DNA from: Kuschelorhynchus macadamiae | Taxonomy: Eukaryota; Arthropoda; Insecta; Coleoptera; Curculionidae | Assembly (NCBI GenBank): GCA_030620095.1 | Contig: JAUTXW010000058.1 | Location: forward strand, 1-64,000 | DNA length: 64,000 bases | Direction of reading: 5' to 3' | Part shown: piece after piece, positions 44,001 through 56,985 of the stretch | How positions within the stretch are numbered: position 1 is the stretch's first letter | Layout: the number at the start of each line of letters is the position of its first letter | Position numbers and translations under genes: made by a program | Notes under the pieces: model-generated | What the model saw: the letters and a program-made list of their open reading frames with translations, nothing else | Databases searched by the model: none | Told to the model about the DNA's origin: nothing

Positions 44001-46050
44001 TAATTTTATTAAGAAAAGTGAGGTATACCTGGCAGGTTGACACTTCGTAAGATTTACATGCAGGTGGGAAGAAAACAAGGTGTGCCTACGCGGAAGTTTT
44101 GATGACGTATATTGTGAGGCGAACCCAGGGTCGATTAAAATGACAGGTTAGCCATGTTTTTATCGCGTAAAGGCCTCAAAAGATTACGGTACACATTTGC
44201 TAAAATTTGTTAACGGAATTCATGTCTCAGATGTTTACGGTGAAAAAAGAGACAGAAATACGTCAATGGCTTAAAGAGCTATTAATTATAACTTTTTAAA
44301 CGTATTTGTGTGTTTTCGTCGAATTTTGGACGTATGATAGTTGCACATCGTTAAGTTATCTATTGGAATAAACTTTTGTATCATTTGAAGTGCAGATATG
44401 TATTATTTAGTTTTCTATTGATACATATATATTGAGAAAATTATGTAGTTCATTAGGATTAGCATACCAAACTGTTATTTGAAGAAATTCTATTAAAGAT
44501 ATTTTGTCTTTAGCTGATACATAAGAATGCTGACTAATGATTGCACTACAGATAACAAACTGTAGTACCACCGTGACTACCCCTCATTTAGAAGGAACTT
44601 CTAGGGTGAAATAAGTAAAACAAAAAACATCCATTTATCATAATAAGTATATTTAGGACTCTTACTTTAAGTCTTCTGTGTGAATGTGTATTCTTTAAAC
44701 TAGGAAGTGTTCAGCTACTGTATAGAAGAACTTGATGAAATTTTAGCATATATCTGATGTGAAAATTTTGATATATGCTTGAGACTACGTATTAAAACTA
44801 AATTAGACTACTGGCATTGGAAAATTCATATCAATATTGTGTCTCCAATTGTGTGTTAAGTGGTATTAACTAAAACTGTATTATTCAATTTACATAAACA
44901 GTGCGTGGTATACATTTAATTAATTTAGATTAAGAAAATGTTTTTGTTTTTAGTTGTGTATCTAAAAAATAAGAGTTTTCCAGTATCAGTTTTTTTTCTG
45001 GTTTCTACTTTTTGTAGCTTTCCTCAAGGTATATCATTCTAGGTTTGTAAGCCACAGATTAAGTCTATTAGAGGTAAAGAAAATGAGTAAGAATAGGCCG
45101 GTTTAAAAAATATGCATACTTTCCATAAGTATTTAGTTGAACTTTATTCCAGTTCTATGTACAGTTCTGTAGAAAACATTTACACAGTAGAATAAACCTA
45201 TTTAGCTTGGGCAGCAAAATGGTAAAATTTTTAAGTAAAAGTGTACATTTTTTTAATTAATTGTGACGCAACACAATATCATTATTGGACGCACTGGATC
45301 CCTCATGTTTAAGAAGTTCATTTTTAATGCTGACATTTTTCAAGTCGCACAAAAGCTTTTTTACTTCTGCTGTGTTAAAGTCAGATGTTATAGATACATA
45401 GCCGAAGTGAGATAGAGTAGATGCTATTTGTAAAACCACTGCTACGGTGTATCTGTGTTGTATTTTGGTGATTAAGGATACCTTATTATAATTATTAGTT
45501 CTCCTAACCTTTTAGATTAAGGTAAGACTAAAGCATTTTTTATTAGACAAACCTAAATTTATTACTTAAAGTGTTATTTTTACTGTGGCAATTACCTCAC
45601 TAAAGTAAATGTTAAAAATAAATGAAAGCAGGTATGTTAAATGTTTACTTTTACAAAATATCAACAAAAGATTGCATACAGCGTATAATTTGTGTCACTA
45701 TCTAAGGTTGGGAATCCTTGACACTTTAAGAAACCTACACTCAGTACTTATCAGTTTAACATGAAATTTGATGTCAGGTTTAAGCATTTATTGGAGTTGA
45801 AATTAGTTTTGAGTAGTTAACACTACACTGTACAAATTATATCTAATTTAAGAAGTATATAACTAGGTGTCGAAAACATTTTTTAAAAGTGAAAATCAAA
45901 CTTAAGAATTACCTGATAAGGAACATAACTTTATATTAGAATAAAAAAAAATCGTTAGATTGACGATATAGTCCAATCACTAGATACCAATAAAAAGGTT
46001 CAAGAAAGTTTATATTTGTTACAGTTGTTCACTTTGGCATATCAATTAAT
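44001..46050. other. No gene recognised
   Basis: The longest stretch in the second half with no sign of a mobile element. Base composition is slightly less extreme than in the arrays. Frames are short and without motifs. It could be intronic or intergenic host DNA. Confidence 0.5.
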
Positions 46051-46059
46051 ACGCTGACT

Positions 46060-46645
46060 TAGAGCTGTTTCCACTCCCGTCGCCATCTTGGCATAATGGG
46101 GATAAAATTTTTTTCACGGTTACAAACATTTTATTTGGCCGCCATTTTGTTCGGCCACCTTGAATTAGTACTACAATTTTACTAGTTAATATTTAAACCA
46201 CAATTAGTTATGGCACACAATTTGAAATCAATCCATTAAGTAGTTTTTTAAGGCTGAATTTCTAAATATTTTATTGAGCCGCCATTTTGTTCCGCCATCT
46301 TGAATTCGTACCATAATTTTTACCAGTTGATTCCAATATAATACTTGATGTCTGTGCAAAATTGGAAATAAATTGAATAAGTAGGTTATTAATTTTTTTT
46401 TGTTTCACTAGGCCGCCATTTTGTTTCGCCACATTGGATTTTTGCTAAACTGTTACCAGGTCATCCCCAATGTCTTTTAATTTTGACCAAACTTCAAAGT
46501 TAATCGGACAGATAGACCGACGAAATTGAGACAACATGTTTTTCGGCATCTAAGGACCCTGAAACGTGAAGATCTGAAAAAATCTTGGAGGGTGATTTTT
46601 TCGCGATTACAATACTTCCTTTTTATGAGGAAATTAAAAAGCACT
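46060..46645. repeat. GGCCGCC-module repeat, locus 1
   Basis: Three modules, each with G-(G/A)-CCGCCATTTTGTT, at about 46137, 46279 and 46412 (spacing 142 and 133 bp). Each is followed by related text (CGTACCATAATTTTTACCAG, CAAAATTGGAAATAAATT). After the last comes a unique end: GACAGATAGACCGACGAAAT, CATCTAAGGACCCTGAAACG, then GGGTGATTTTTTCGCGATTA with CTTCCTTTTTATGAGGAA, a small hairpin. No coding capacity. Confidence 0.82.
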
Positions 46646-48070
46646 AAGTAAAAAAATATATATACAAAAATTAGATCAGCCGATATAGTTGAAGTTTGGT
46701 GTAGACGTAGGAAATCAAAAAGGAAACTTAATTTTCAAAAGTTTGAGAATAAAGGTTTTTGCTATTTAAAAAAAAACTTGATGGTATAACTCTACAATCT
46801 CCTGAAATTATATCTGATAGTAAAAAATGTTTTGGGCTATGTATATATAGATTTCTAAACTTTCAAGAAGATACCGAATAACCTTAATAAATAAATAAAT
46901 AAAATTTGCTTTTCAATAAGAACTGCAGCAAGTCTTGGAAAAACGTTAAGAAGAAATCTGGATTTTTAGAAATATTTTATTTAAGGATTTAAAAAGAAGT
47001 AAAACATGTAATGACATTTCGTAAAATATCTTTTGGAAAAAACAACATTTTAACCTGATAATAATATTTTAATATGCTACTGAAAATGCTATTTTAGAAA
47101 CAGTTATAATGTAGCCGTCAAAATGTCGAGGTACGTGAGTACACAGTAACAATATCATTGTTTAAAAAAAAACGCTGTATAAAAATGTTAAAAGTCATAA
47201 ACTGTTCCAGATATAAACGTTCTTTGACCTTTTAAAAGTAAATAATTAATTTATTTCTTGTAAAAATTTAAATGACTTAAAATACTATTCACCAAAGTAG
47301 GTATACCACAAAATTAATATATCCAGCCGTTTTAATTTCATTTATGGGCGACTCTATCTGTTAAATGTTTCACACAAATGCGGGAGTTCATTCACTGCTA
47401 TTACCATTATTCACTTGACATAACTCAAACACTATCAATACATTATAGTTCCCTTGATTATACCAATATCGACCATAACGTTATTGAAAATTTCTCAGTA
47501 ATAGAGAACCTGGAATTTCAAACAATAGAGCCTTTTCATCTCCGCAACATTTCAATATCTCAAATTCCATACCGCGATTGAGAAATTCCATTAATTCCTG
47601 TCTCGGAAGTATTTCTTATCATATATACATACGTTTATTGTTGGGCTAAATATATATTATAATAGAAAGAAAGGTGTGTGGTTTTGAGACTAGTTTTAAA
47701 CAACATATTTATAACATAAATTGTTTTAAATAACCTGCTGCTTCTAATAAGTTGGTCACTAACTTTTTTAATTATTTTAATTTGACATGAAATATAAAAA
47801 ATTTCCTGTTTGCCATAATTTTTGAGTGAAGTGATATTTATGTATTATTTCAATTTTTTTATAAATATATTTTTCCAGAAGGTAACTTAAAAGAAATAAA
47901 AAGTTTTTGGATATATTCTTTCGTTTTTGAATTATCCCGATTCTTCTAAAAAATAACCAAATTTTCAAAATTCTTTTTAGAGAATTGTTCTTCTTTGGTG
48001 TTTTACTAACAAACTACAATGATACATATTTTTTCCTTAAAAATTTAATTATCTATGGTTTAATTAAGAC
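46646..48070. other. No gene recognised
   Basis: A+T-rich sequence; no family motifs in any frame. A 67-codon frame at 47378-47581 is not supported by any similarity. Confidence 0.5.
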
Positions 48071-48071
48071 T

Positions 48072-48282
<211 letters not shown>

Positions 48283-49618
48283 AAGTGTACATCCGATCAC
48301 TACTGTTTGACGTTTCGCCAAAATCACATTTGGCATTTTCAAAGCCTTCTTTCTTGCAACTTTTCCTTCTTACCCCCATCCGGAGCGGAAGATTACATCT
48401 GAGTGGCCGTAGTTGTTGTTGCGACAATTGCGCTTGAGTTTTTGCGATTTTAAATTTGTCGATTATTGTCTTCCATACTGTGGGTAGTTTTAATGATTCG
48501 CCCCTTTTATTCAAATCACCTGTTTTTCATATTTCTATTCTCGGATTATTCTGGTCTTATAACGTTCTAGATTGGGATTCTATGCTCTTCCAATTTCGCC
48601 GATATTTGCCTGTTAGTTTGCCCCACGTATATCTTTTCTCAGTCCTGGCACAGAATGCTGTATACTCCGCGGTTTTCCAGTTTGATTTTATCTTTTGGTT
48701 TTCCAAGTAGTTTACCTATAGTTGTTTGTGGCTTGTATATTATTTGTATACTGTGTTTCCTAAGAATTCCACCGATTCTGTCTGTTGTGCATTTTACATA
48801 TGGTAAGACTACTTGTTGCTTTCCTGGTTCATAATTTTTGCTGTTCGTTGTTCGGAATTTATGCATTAATAGTTTTCTTTATGGTGCGATTTGTTTAGCC
48901 ATTTTTCTTTGAAGCACTAGATATTATATTAAGCTCGTTTTGTCTCGTCTTTGTCTCAGTTAATCACACGAATCTGGATATTAGCCACAGCTTGAATTTG
49001 TGCTGGGTGATGATGTGATCTTGCAATAAAATATCTTTCTGTATGTGTTACACGGTGTATTCCAAATGTTCGTTATGCAATTTTGTAACTAACTGTCCAA
49101 TGTTTCGGCGATGGAAATGCTGGCATACAACGATTTTACATCTAGGCTTGCTATGATATCGTCTTTTTCAAGAACGATGTCTTGTATAATTCAAGTGAAA
49201 TACTCCGAGCTTTTTACAAATGAATCAGCTTTTTAGACAGCTGGTTGCATAATTTCAGCAAGATATTTTTCCAGTTTTTGTAGCGGCGACTTAACAGCAC
49301 TAACAAAAGGTCTGATGGGCACCCCTGGTTTGTGTATTTTTGGTAAGCCATAGAGTTTAGAACATCTGCTCGACTTTTCCCGTGGTATGATTTTTGTGTT
49401 GAATTTCGGGGTTTATTGGTGAACTTTTTATATTATTTTACGTTGTTTTTTCTAGGTACGTAGTCGGGTCTCTTGGAGCAGGCTTATAGAATATCCATCC
49501 TATGTAGTCTTGGGTATTCATATACACAATTGCATTTCCTTTATCTGCTGGAAAGAATGTGATGTTTTAATTTTTTCTAAAGTTTGTTAGGGGACTTTGT
49601 TCAGTGGCAATTAAGTTT
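48283..49618 (-). mobile_element. Penelope element copy 1, minus strand
   Basis: Penelope-type element (reverse transcriptase plus GIY-YIG endonuclease). The 3' end lies against the (TA)n tract; the other end meets copy 2 at about 49619 in head-to-head orientation. It is missing the catalytic middle of the reverse transcriptase. Confidence 0.82.
48290..49618 (-). pseudogene. Penelope reverse transcriptase-endonuclease, deleted
   Basis: Minus-strand pieces in order with many stops and frameshifts: NLIATEQSPLTN, ITFFPADKGNAIVYMNTQDY, LYGLPKIHKPGVP, FVSAVKSP and KSSEYFT (start of the palm), DDIIASLDVKSLYASI (motif A region), then a jump past the catalytic box to ERYFIARSHHHPAQIQAV, NGFPK-like text, NYEPGKQQVVLPYVKCTTDR, GKLLGKPKDKIKLENRGVYS and IYVGQTNRQISAKLEEH (GIY-YIG core). 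Family features are those of Penelope itself: PADKGN, LPKIHKPG, and the C-x-D-C before YIGQT. Inactive. Confidence 0.85.
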
Positions 49619-50040
49619 TGCTTTAAAGAAAAATGGCGATACAAATCGCACTATAGACAAAGCTATTAATGCACAGGGTTCCCGAACATCTATCAACAAA
49701 AGTTATGAACCGGGAAAGCAACAAGTCATCTTACCATATGTAAAATGCACAACAGACAGAATCAGCAGAATTCTTAGAAAACACAATATACAAATAATAC
49801 ACAAGCCCCAAACAACTTTAGGTAAACTACTTGGAAACCCAGAAGATGAAATCAAACTGGAAGACCACGGGGTATGCAACATTCCGTGCCAGGACTGTGA
49901 AGGGATATCGGCAAGAGTGGAAAAACATAAACTTAGTATCAGAAACAAAAAAACAACCTCAGCTTTATTCCTACATCATCAGGAAACCGGCCTGAAAATA
50001 AATATGAGAGTAGGCAGAATGCCAATATAGAACATTATAA
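49619..50040 (+). pseudogene. Penelope element copy 2, plus strand, 5' truncated
   Basis: Starts abruptly at about 49619 in a segment equal to the middle of copy 1 and reads open to 50030: ALKKNGDTNRTIDKAINAQG, SYEPGKQQVILPYVKCTTDR, RILRKHNIQIIHKPQTTLGK, DHGVCNIPCQDCEGI, then ISARVEKHKLSIRNKKTTSA and ETGLKINMRV. The residues between the C-x-D-C motif and ISARVE, that is the YIGQTNRQ core of the endonuclease, are cleanly missing, so it could not cut DNA. It runs into a (TA)n tract. Apart from that deletion the frame is open. Confidence 0.85.
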
Positions 50041-50061
50041 AACCAGTAAAATCCGAGATTA

Positions 50062-50064
<3 letters not shown>

Positions 50065-50119
<55 letters not shown>
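50065..50119. repeat. (TA)n microsatellite
   Basis: About 27 TA units, just after the 3' end of Penelope copy 2, mirroring the tract at the end of copy 1. Confidence 0.95.
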
Positions 50120-50126
<7 letters not shown>

Positions 50127-50185
50127 AAATTTAAGATTAAGAATATGAAATACTCATTCTGTGGGCGAGTGAGTGGTTTTCTCCC

Positions 50186-50291
50186 GCTTTGTAATTATAA
50201 GCAACAAGGCCTTATAGGTTTAGCATACTTAGTAGTACATTTAACCACTAAGTACCCTAAACTTATAAGGCCTTGTTACAAATTATAAAGC
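50186..50291. repeat. Large hairpin
   Basis: GCTTTGTAATTATAAGCAAC and CAAGGCCTTATAGGTTTAG on the left pair with CTTATAAGGCCTTGTTACAA and ATTATAAAGC on the right. The stem is about 45-48 bp with few mismatches and the loop about 12 nt. Weaker pairing (CTCC, GGGCGA) continues outward. The inner CAAGGCCTTATA/TATAAGGCCTTG part is perfect. Could be a short inverted-repeat transposon, but no target duplication was identified. Confidence 0.85.
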
Positions 50292-50339
50292 AAGGAGAAA
50301 TCGCCCTACCTACATAAGAATAGGAATTACCTTTCTTTT

Positions 50340-50620
50340 TGTTCATGGTCCTTTGTCTCAATAAGCAACCAGTCCCTAGACGGACGCCACAAAGCTTAGA
50401 GGAACAACTACTACACGGCAATTCAGTCGCCGCCTAACCATCCCTTAGTTGAACTAATCCTCATAGCGGAACGAATCTATAAGGCCGTTAGTCACTGTTG
50501 TACCAGCCACTAGAAGAACGCCTAACCAGCATTTAGTAAAACCAAACTATACGGGCACCAGTCGCTGTCAGTACAACCTCTAGAGATACGCCTAACTAGT
50601 CTCTTAAGAAAGCCTAATAC
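50340..50620. repeat. Weak C-rich degenerate repeat
   Basis: Related phrases recur about every 70-90 bp: CGCCTAACCATCCCTTAGT, CGCCTAACCAGCATTTAGTA and CGCCTAACTAGTCTCTTAAG, each preceded by CTAGA and one of AAGAA, GATA or CGGA. The stretch is less A+T-rich than its surroundings. No coding frame. Confidence 0.5.
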
Positions 50621-53406
50621 AAGCCATACAAGCAGCTAAAAATTAATTCAACACCTTGGAACAGGAAAAATCCGGAATAGAGCTTTCACAGTTATTAGTC
50701 AATTACAAAAAAGACGCATCTCTCAGAAAAACACAAAGTCAGCCAAATAATCATAGCAGTTACGAGGAAGATTCCACAAAAAACTCTTAGGAAACCAGAA
50801 AAGGGATTTTACGTAGAACACCTAAGCATATATTTGAAAACTTGAGTACTTCATTTCAAAAAGGAATTCTTGTTATTTTGAAAAGTAATTTATCTAAATG
50901 CTGACTTGCTAACCAAGGGAAATATATAAAGCACAAATAGGAACTTCTTCAGGAAATCTATTCACCGAAAACCGTGTATTGTAAGAAGCAATTACTAAGA
51001 TTTGTTTCGATTAATTCAGTTAAAGAATAATTTTAGAATACTACACTTTTCCTGTATAATTTTGTTCAAAATTAATGAGGTTTGTATTTCCAATTTCTAA
51101 GTCAGTAATGGAAATTAGACCTTGTACTTTGATTTGTTCCTCTTATTTGCAATTATAAATCGTTAATTATATTCGACAAGAGATTTAACAAGGGTACGAT
51201 AGAAATAATAGATGTTCATTAAAATATCTCGGTTTTTCTTCATTTACATTCGTTCTTAATTGATATTCGGCATAGTAATGATGAATATGTTGTGATCCGA
51301 GTTGAATTAAAATATAATAATTAAGACAAACCGATAAGTTGGCTTTAAACCAAATAAGATAAATATAGTACTATTTGTATAGATATCGGGTTTTTGTCTC
51401 TGTATTGAACTACAAGCTTTTTTCGAAAAATAAAAAAGGCACTGAACACAAAGTATTTTGTATTTTATCTGGACCGAGATATTTTTCTAAAGAAAAATGT
51501 AGCAAGAAATTTGGAGTCATGCGATACACAAACGAAATAGGTATGAAAAATGCTTCTCCGGGTGATAGACACTAACCAAATTTTGTGTTAACTACCCCAA
51601 AATAATCAAAAATATTATTACTCGCTATTACATACAACATAATAATGGGTGCTTGGTCATGACTTCATTTAGTTACCCATGATTTCAAACAGTTGATGAT
51701 GTTGCTACGCCTACAGCGACCAATGTAAATAAAATAATACTGACTTTAGTTTAGAAAAGAGTAGTAGGCTAGAGACCGAGAAGCTATGAAACAAACATGT
51801 TAAGACGAATTTAAAAACAAAATATTTTTTTCAATTTTGACACAAGTTTCCATTATTAGACACGTTTTTACTGAAGTATACTTCAGTAGAAATAATTATA
51901 GTTGTTAGATAAAAAATTTAAGCTTTCAATTCTAAATATGGCAGGTTAATCAAGAAGTGAAGAACCTATATGATTTTGATTTGATTAGAAATTTACCGCC
52001 GTATTTACTAAAAAGGTTTAAGAGTTAGTCCAGGTCTAGTTGCCATGGTACTTAAAATTCTTATTTCGCTAGTTACGTTTCGCTTATGTCACTGTCAGTT
52101 TGTAATTGAATTAAAAAATATATTGGCTCAATTGTTGAAAATGTCATTTTAAACCTATTAAACCTAGTTAGACCTGGTCTAAATTTAAAACTTTTTGGTG
52201 AATACTGGTGTTAATGTTTTGTAGTTGTTTAATGTTGTTGTTGCTGTTGTTGTTGTTTCCAGTTTTAAGTATTATAATATTTATAAACAAGTAATATTTT
52301 TAAAGTCGCCTCGTTGCATAGCGTTTTATTCATAGCCTACTATGTAAGGAAGTATCCTTCTAACGAGGAAGAATCTAATAAAATGTCCTTTTCGCAACTG
52401 TAAGTATTATTTTATTTACATTTCCCGCTGTAAGCATAGCAATATCGTCAACTATTTGAAATCATGGATAGCTGGATGAAGACAGGACCAAGCACCAATT
52501 ATTATGCTGTATGTAATACCTAAATGATAACAATAATATTTTTTATTATTTTTATTTAAAATAATAGTATGCAGTATGAAAGCGTTCAGAAGGAAATACT
52601 ACTATAAAATCTCCACGAGCCAGCCAAGCCATTTAAAAAAATCGCCTAAACATAAAAATATTGATTTTGCTGGTTTCAAAAACGTTCTCAAGGTCAACCA
52701 AAGTAACTTGTATTTTCTCCATACTACTTGATCACAAATGACCCAATTTTGAGCATTAATAGCATCCTAGGTTGTAAAAAAAAATGATAATAAAAATTAT
52801 TCGATCTGTCAAAAATTAACAAAAAGGGTGTCATTATACTTAGAATGCGATTTTCTATCCAAATAGGCCAAATATGTAGGGTGTCGTGAAAGTTGAGGTA
52901 ATTTCCGGTCAAACCGGAAGTGACTCGAAACAACCAAAATGACAAAAAATTTAAATTTGTATCTCTTTTACACATTACCGAATTTCGAAAATATATCTTC
53001 AAAAACAAAAAAGTAGTAAAGGTGAGCCACTTTGGGGTACAAGAGTCCTGGCCAACCAACCATTTTTTACATAAAAATGGATTTTCACATATACAATTAC
53101 ATTTTTCAAATCAAACTTTATGTTATAACGAAAATAAGAATGAAGGTAAATCAATTAGTCAATATAAACAGTAGAAGTATTGTCTTATCTTGGTATTTAT
53201 TATCGTTCAATTTCATGTATTTTTTTTATTTTTTGGACTGATGAATTATTAGAACTCGTATTCTACTAAACGTAACAGGGATCAGCAATTTTGACTAAGG
53301 TTAATTTATTTGTCTACCTAAAAAGCAACTTTTGACATCTATTAAATCTCGTCTGTCACAACTGTTTCAGAAAATCTAACAAAAATGCAAGTGGAAATAG
53401 AGATTT

Positions 53407-53409
<3 letters not shown>
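50621..53409. other. No gene recognised
   Basis: Unassigned A+T-rich DNA. Small items: a TTG/CTG run at 52236-52257 and a perfect 7-bp stem TTCCGGT-CAA-ACCGGAA near 52901. No family motifs in the short frames. Confidence 0.5.

Positions 53410-53488
<79 letters not shown>
53410..53488. repeat. (TA)n microsatellite
   Basis: About 39 TA units without interruption. Unlike the other two tracts, no Penelope sequence is visible beside it. Confidence 0.95.
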
Positions 53489-53492
<4 letters not shown>

Positions 53493-54384
53493 AATCATAC
53501 ATTTTGACAGCGATATACAGAAATACATTAGATGTAAAAGAAATTGACTGCAGTAAATTAAATTTAGTAGCTGTGTGTCGCTAAATAATTCTGTTTCTTT
53601 ATATTATTGTTATTTTAAATTTATTTATCGTTTTTAAGTTATAAATAAAAAGTTGCAACAGCAGCATCGCGATTTGTCATGTGTCGTACCATACACGGAA
53701 ATTCAACTATTTTCTATATAAAGGATATTTGTCTGTTATTACGTAGGAAAAAATTAATCCAGTTAGTTAATCAACTAGATATACCCTCTATTATACTAAG
53801 GAGTACTAAAATCGTGAGTAAAATATTTTTTTTAACAAATATTTTTGAATTCCTCATCAAAGATATGACCAAAATGTTCAGTGATTTATTTATTAAAACG
53901 GCATTTGATGGGCGAGTCACAACTGTTTAACGATTTATATACTATTTACAATTAATTAACCGTGGAATATTTGTTCAAAATTTCTTTCTTTTAAATATTT
54001 TTAACGACAGGCATAACATAACTTCTCATATTAAGAAGACAGTTGAATTTAGGCACAGGAACGCTTCGTCAGATATACTTGAAATTGTTTTTATAATTGG
54101 AAAAATATAATAATAAATAATTTAAATATATGTCGAACTATAGAATTTCCTATTGGTAAAAGCCAGATTCATGTTTACTCTTTCTCAATATTTTTACTAA
54201 AAAAAGTGGTTTTATTAATTTTATTTATATTAAGAAATGTCTAATCATTATATTAAAGAAAAAATCATAAATAATGTAATCGAGTAATGGCTATATCATT
54301 GACAAATCAGCAAGTCCTTATAATATTGAAAGATAAATTTCCTTTACCCGGAACTTCACTCGCCTTGGATCTTTCCGATTTTTC
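53489..54384. other. No gene recognised
   Basis: A+T-rich, with one 83-codon open stretch (53679-53930) that shows no recognisable motif. Confidence 0.5.
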
Positions 54385-55050
54385 ATTTAACAGGCCGCCA
54401 TTTTGTTTCACAATATTGGATTGGTAATAATAATACACCAGTTTATCCCTATACCTATCAATTTGAATTTTTGTGCAAAATTTAAAGTCAATTTAATAAG
54501 AAGGTTTCTTAAGCGTAAATTTAAACAGTTAAGTTGGCCGCCATTTTGTTTCATCTTGAATTTATACCAACATTTTACCAGTTAATCTTTATATATTACA
54601 CTTAATACTAGCCCAAAATTTGAAAGCAATCGAATAATAGTATGTTTCAGACTGATTTATTAAACGTTTTATTTGGCCGCCATTTTGTTTTCCCGTCTTG
54701 GATTCGTACCAAAATTTTACTAGTTCATTACTATATATTACACTTGATATTTGTCCAAAATTTCAGCTAAATTGGATAAGCAGTTTTTTTGTAATATTTT
54801 TTAACATTAACTGTTTTGTTCAGCCATATCAAAATGTCGCCAAAATATTATCATATTTTTATTCCCATATGGCCCCTAATTTTTGGTCAAAATTTAAAAG
54901 TCAATCTGCTGAGTATTTTTTTAGCTACGCCACGAATAGATAGATCGACAGACAGGCAGACCAATGGAATTGTCAACATCTATTTTTTTTTTGGTATTTA
55001 AGGACCCTGAACGTGAACGGTATACGGTCCCTCTCAAAAAGGAAAGTAAA
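54385..55050. repeat. GGCCGCC-module repeat, locus 2
   Basis: Modules with GGCCGCCATTTTGTTT at about 54392, 54536 and 54676, and a degenerate fourth near 54826 (spacing 140-150 bp). After each comes text like TTTTACCAGTTAAT and CAAAATTTGAAAGCAAT. The end matches locus 1: GATAGATCGACAGACAGGCA, ATTTAAGGACCCTGAACGTG, then CCCTCTCAAAAAGGAAAGTA. The order of modules and the end is the same as at 46 kb. Confidence 0.82.
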
Positions 55051-56519
55051 AAATCTGAATTTAATATAGTAACCGTCTTTTGTAAACCCTGAGACTAGTG
55101 AGCGAAGATTCGCATATCATTACGCACAACTAGTAAAAATCTACAGTAATTAAAAAATGGCAGCCATTTTAATAAGGAGAATGCCAAAATCTACGAAAAT
55201 GCTTTATATTACAAGCTTACAAACATTTTCTAACAGCCCCATGGATTTGTAATTTGAGATGCCGTTATAATGGAAGTTAATTAAATTTTTGTTTTCAAGA
55301 CTTAAGAATTAATTAGCTTCTTAGTTACAAACGCCTGGGTGGCCTTTTGAAACTGAGCTTTATATTCTTTGACCTAAATTTGAGCGCCCTAAACTGTAAA
55401 TACGTACATTGTCGAAATAATCGGATTCTTTAACTTCTGAGTCCTATTATATTCCTGAAATATTTTTAATGAAAATGTATGTCAATTGGTCGGCGTGATC
55501 GCTGAAGGGTGATTTGCAAGATGTTTTGAAAGATATAAAGCAATCTATATATTTAAGACAAACATGACTTGTTTTACAGTTTTTTTTAAGCAGTTTAAGT
55601 TAGGTTATCAAGTATTGCTGGGTCTCATATCTAAAACTCGTTCAGAGAGTACAGAAACTAATTTTCATTATTTTATAGAAAATTTAGAACAGTTTCAACA
55701 AAACACCCCTTAAATAACTAATCTCCAAAATCTCTTTTTCGAAGAAGACAGCAAAGTATCCGTAGTGATAACAAATGAAACAAACGCCTATTTGGAGTGT
55801 TTAATTTAATTTGTAAGGACAACATTTAACCCCTAAGGTATTTATTTTCCCTTTTCGAGAAACATTTCGGTGAGAGAACGACTTGCAGACGCGGCGCTGA
55901 AGGGCACAAAAAGGAAAAATAGACCCTTCGAATCTGTGCTTGAGGCTGCAAGAAAAATACTTGAAGGAATATTTTATCTTTTATGAATAATAAGACAGAT
56001 GTATCAACATTAATTTATGTTGTGCAGCTAAAAATATAATATGAAAAACATTTACAAACTATTGTATTTCCTGCAAAAAGTGTATTTTAAAAATTAAAGC
56101 AAAACGTTTTAGGCTTGCGCCATCTTCAGTTCCACTAATCAGCTCTCGCACAAGTCAAAATGATTAAAATATGAAGTGACAAACCTGAAACATCGAAGTA
56201 CAAATCAATGTGCAATAGCACATTTATCAAATTAAAACATAATTGAAATCCTATATGAGAGGGTAGTGCTATTGAGATAAATAAAACAAAAAAGTAAAAT
56301 CGCTAAAAGGATCCGCTACCCACCAAAATTGCGGTTCTGTAGAATATGCACGGTCACATGTTAAAATGCTTAGCACAAATAATGCAAGGCTGCTTGATAT
56401 TTTAGCTACGTAACTCGACAAATCTTTCTAACAAATGAACCAATTGGCAACTAACACACATAAATAACTCCTCTAGTCTACTGGCCTACCTACTACTAGG
56501 ATTAAGAATCGCAGGAATT
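55051..56519. other. No gene recognised
   Basis: Unassigned sequence with no motif-bearing frame on either strand. Confidence 0.5.
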
Positions 56520-56985
56520 CCGTGCTGAATGGCACGAGCTGGCAGGACTCAGACAGTCTAAGGTCTTCATATCAGGCCCTTATAGCCTTTCTGAATCTAA
56601 TAGACTTCTAAACCTAAACAGAAGTCAACTTAGAACTATTACCGGGGTCCTAACTGGACACTGTCTAGTGAAATATTAGCTGCATAAGATTGGACTCGAC
56701 AACGATCCATACTGCAGGTTTTGTGCTGAGGTAGATGAAACTACCGAACATCTAGTCTGTCGATGTGACGCTTTAATCAACGGCAGACTGCTTTGCTTGG
56801 GTGACACCTACGTGGAACCCGAGCTTGTGGGACGTCCGCGACCTGAAAGGGTCCTTTCGTTTCTAAAAAGGAGTGGGCTCTTGGCCTGACACGCCTACTT
56901 GGGGGGATAGCATAATGGGCCCCAGTGAGCCTAAGTGCTGCCCTTATCGGGCTCCCCATCTATGTCTATGTCTATGTCTAATATA
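56520..56985 (+). pseudogene. LINE F: C-terminal end of an I/R1-type ORF2
   Basis: Fragment of an RNase H-bearing LINE. Reads WHELAGLRQSKVFISG, LNRSQLRTITGVLTGHCLV (the L-R-x-x-x-G-x-x-T-G-H block after the RNase H domain), one stop, LHKIGLDNDPYCRFCAEVDE and TTEHLVCRCDAL (zinc-binding C-x-x-C...H-x-x-x-x-C), then RPRPERVLSFLKRSGLL and a stop. The region is clearly richer in G+C than its neighbours. It ends with three TATGTC units, probably the tail. 5' truncated. No target duplication found. Confidence 0.82.

Noticed and set aside
45257..45439. 60-codon minus-strand frame as a host exon
   Set aside because: No splice context, no similarity and no neighbours; expected by chance in this much sequence.
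52895..52920. TTCCGGT-CAA-ACCGGAA hairpin as a terminator or binding site
   Set aside because: Stem of only 7 bp, one occurrence, no neighbouring gene.
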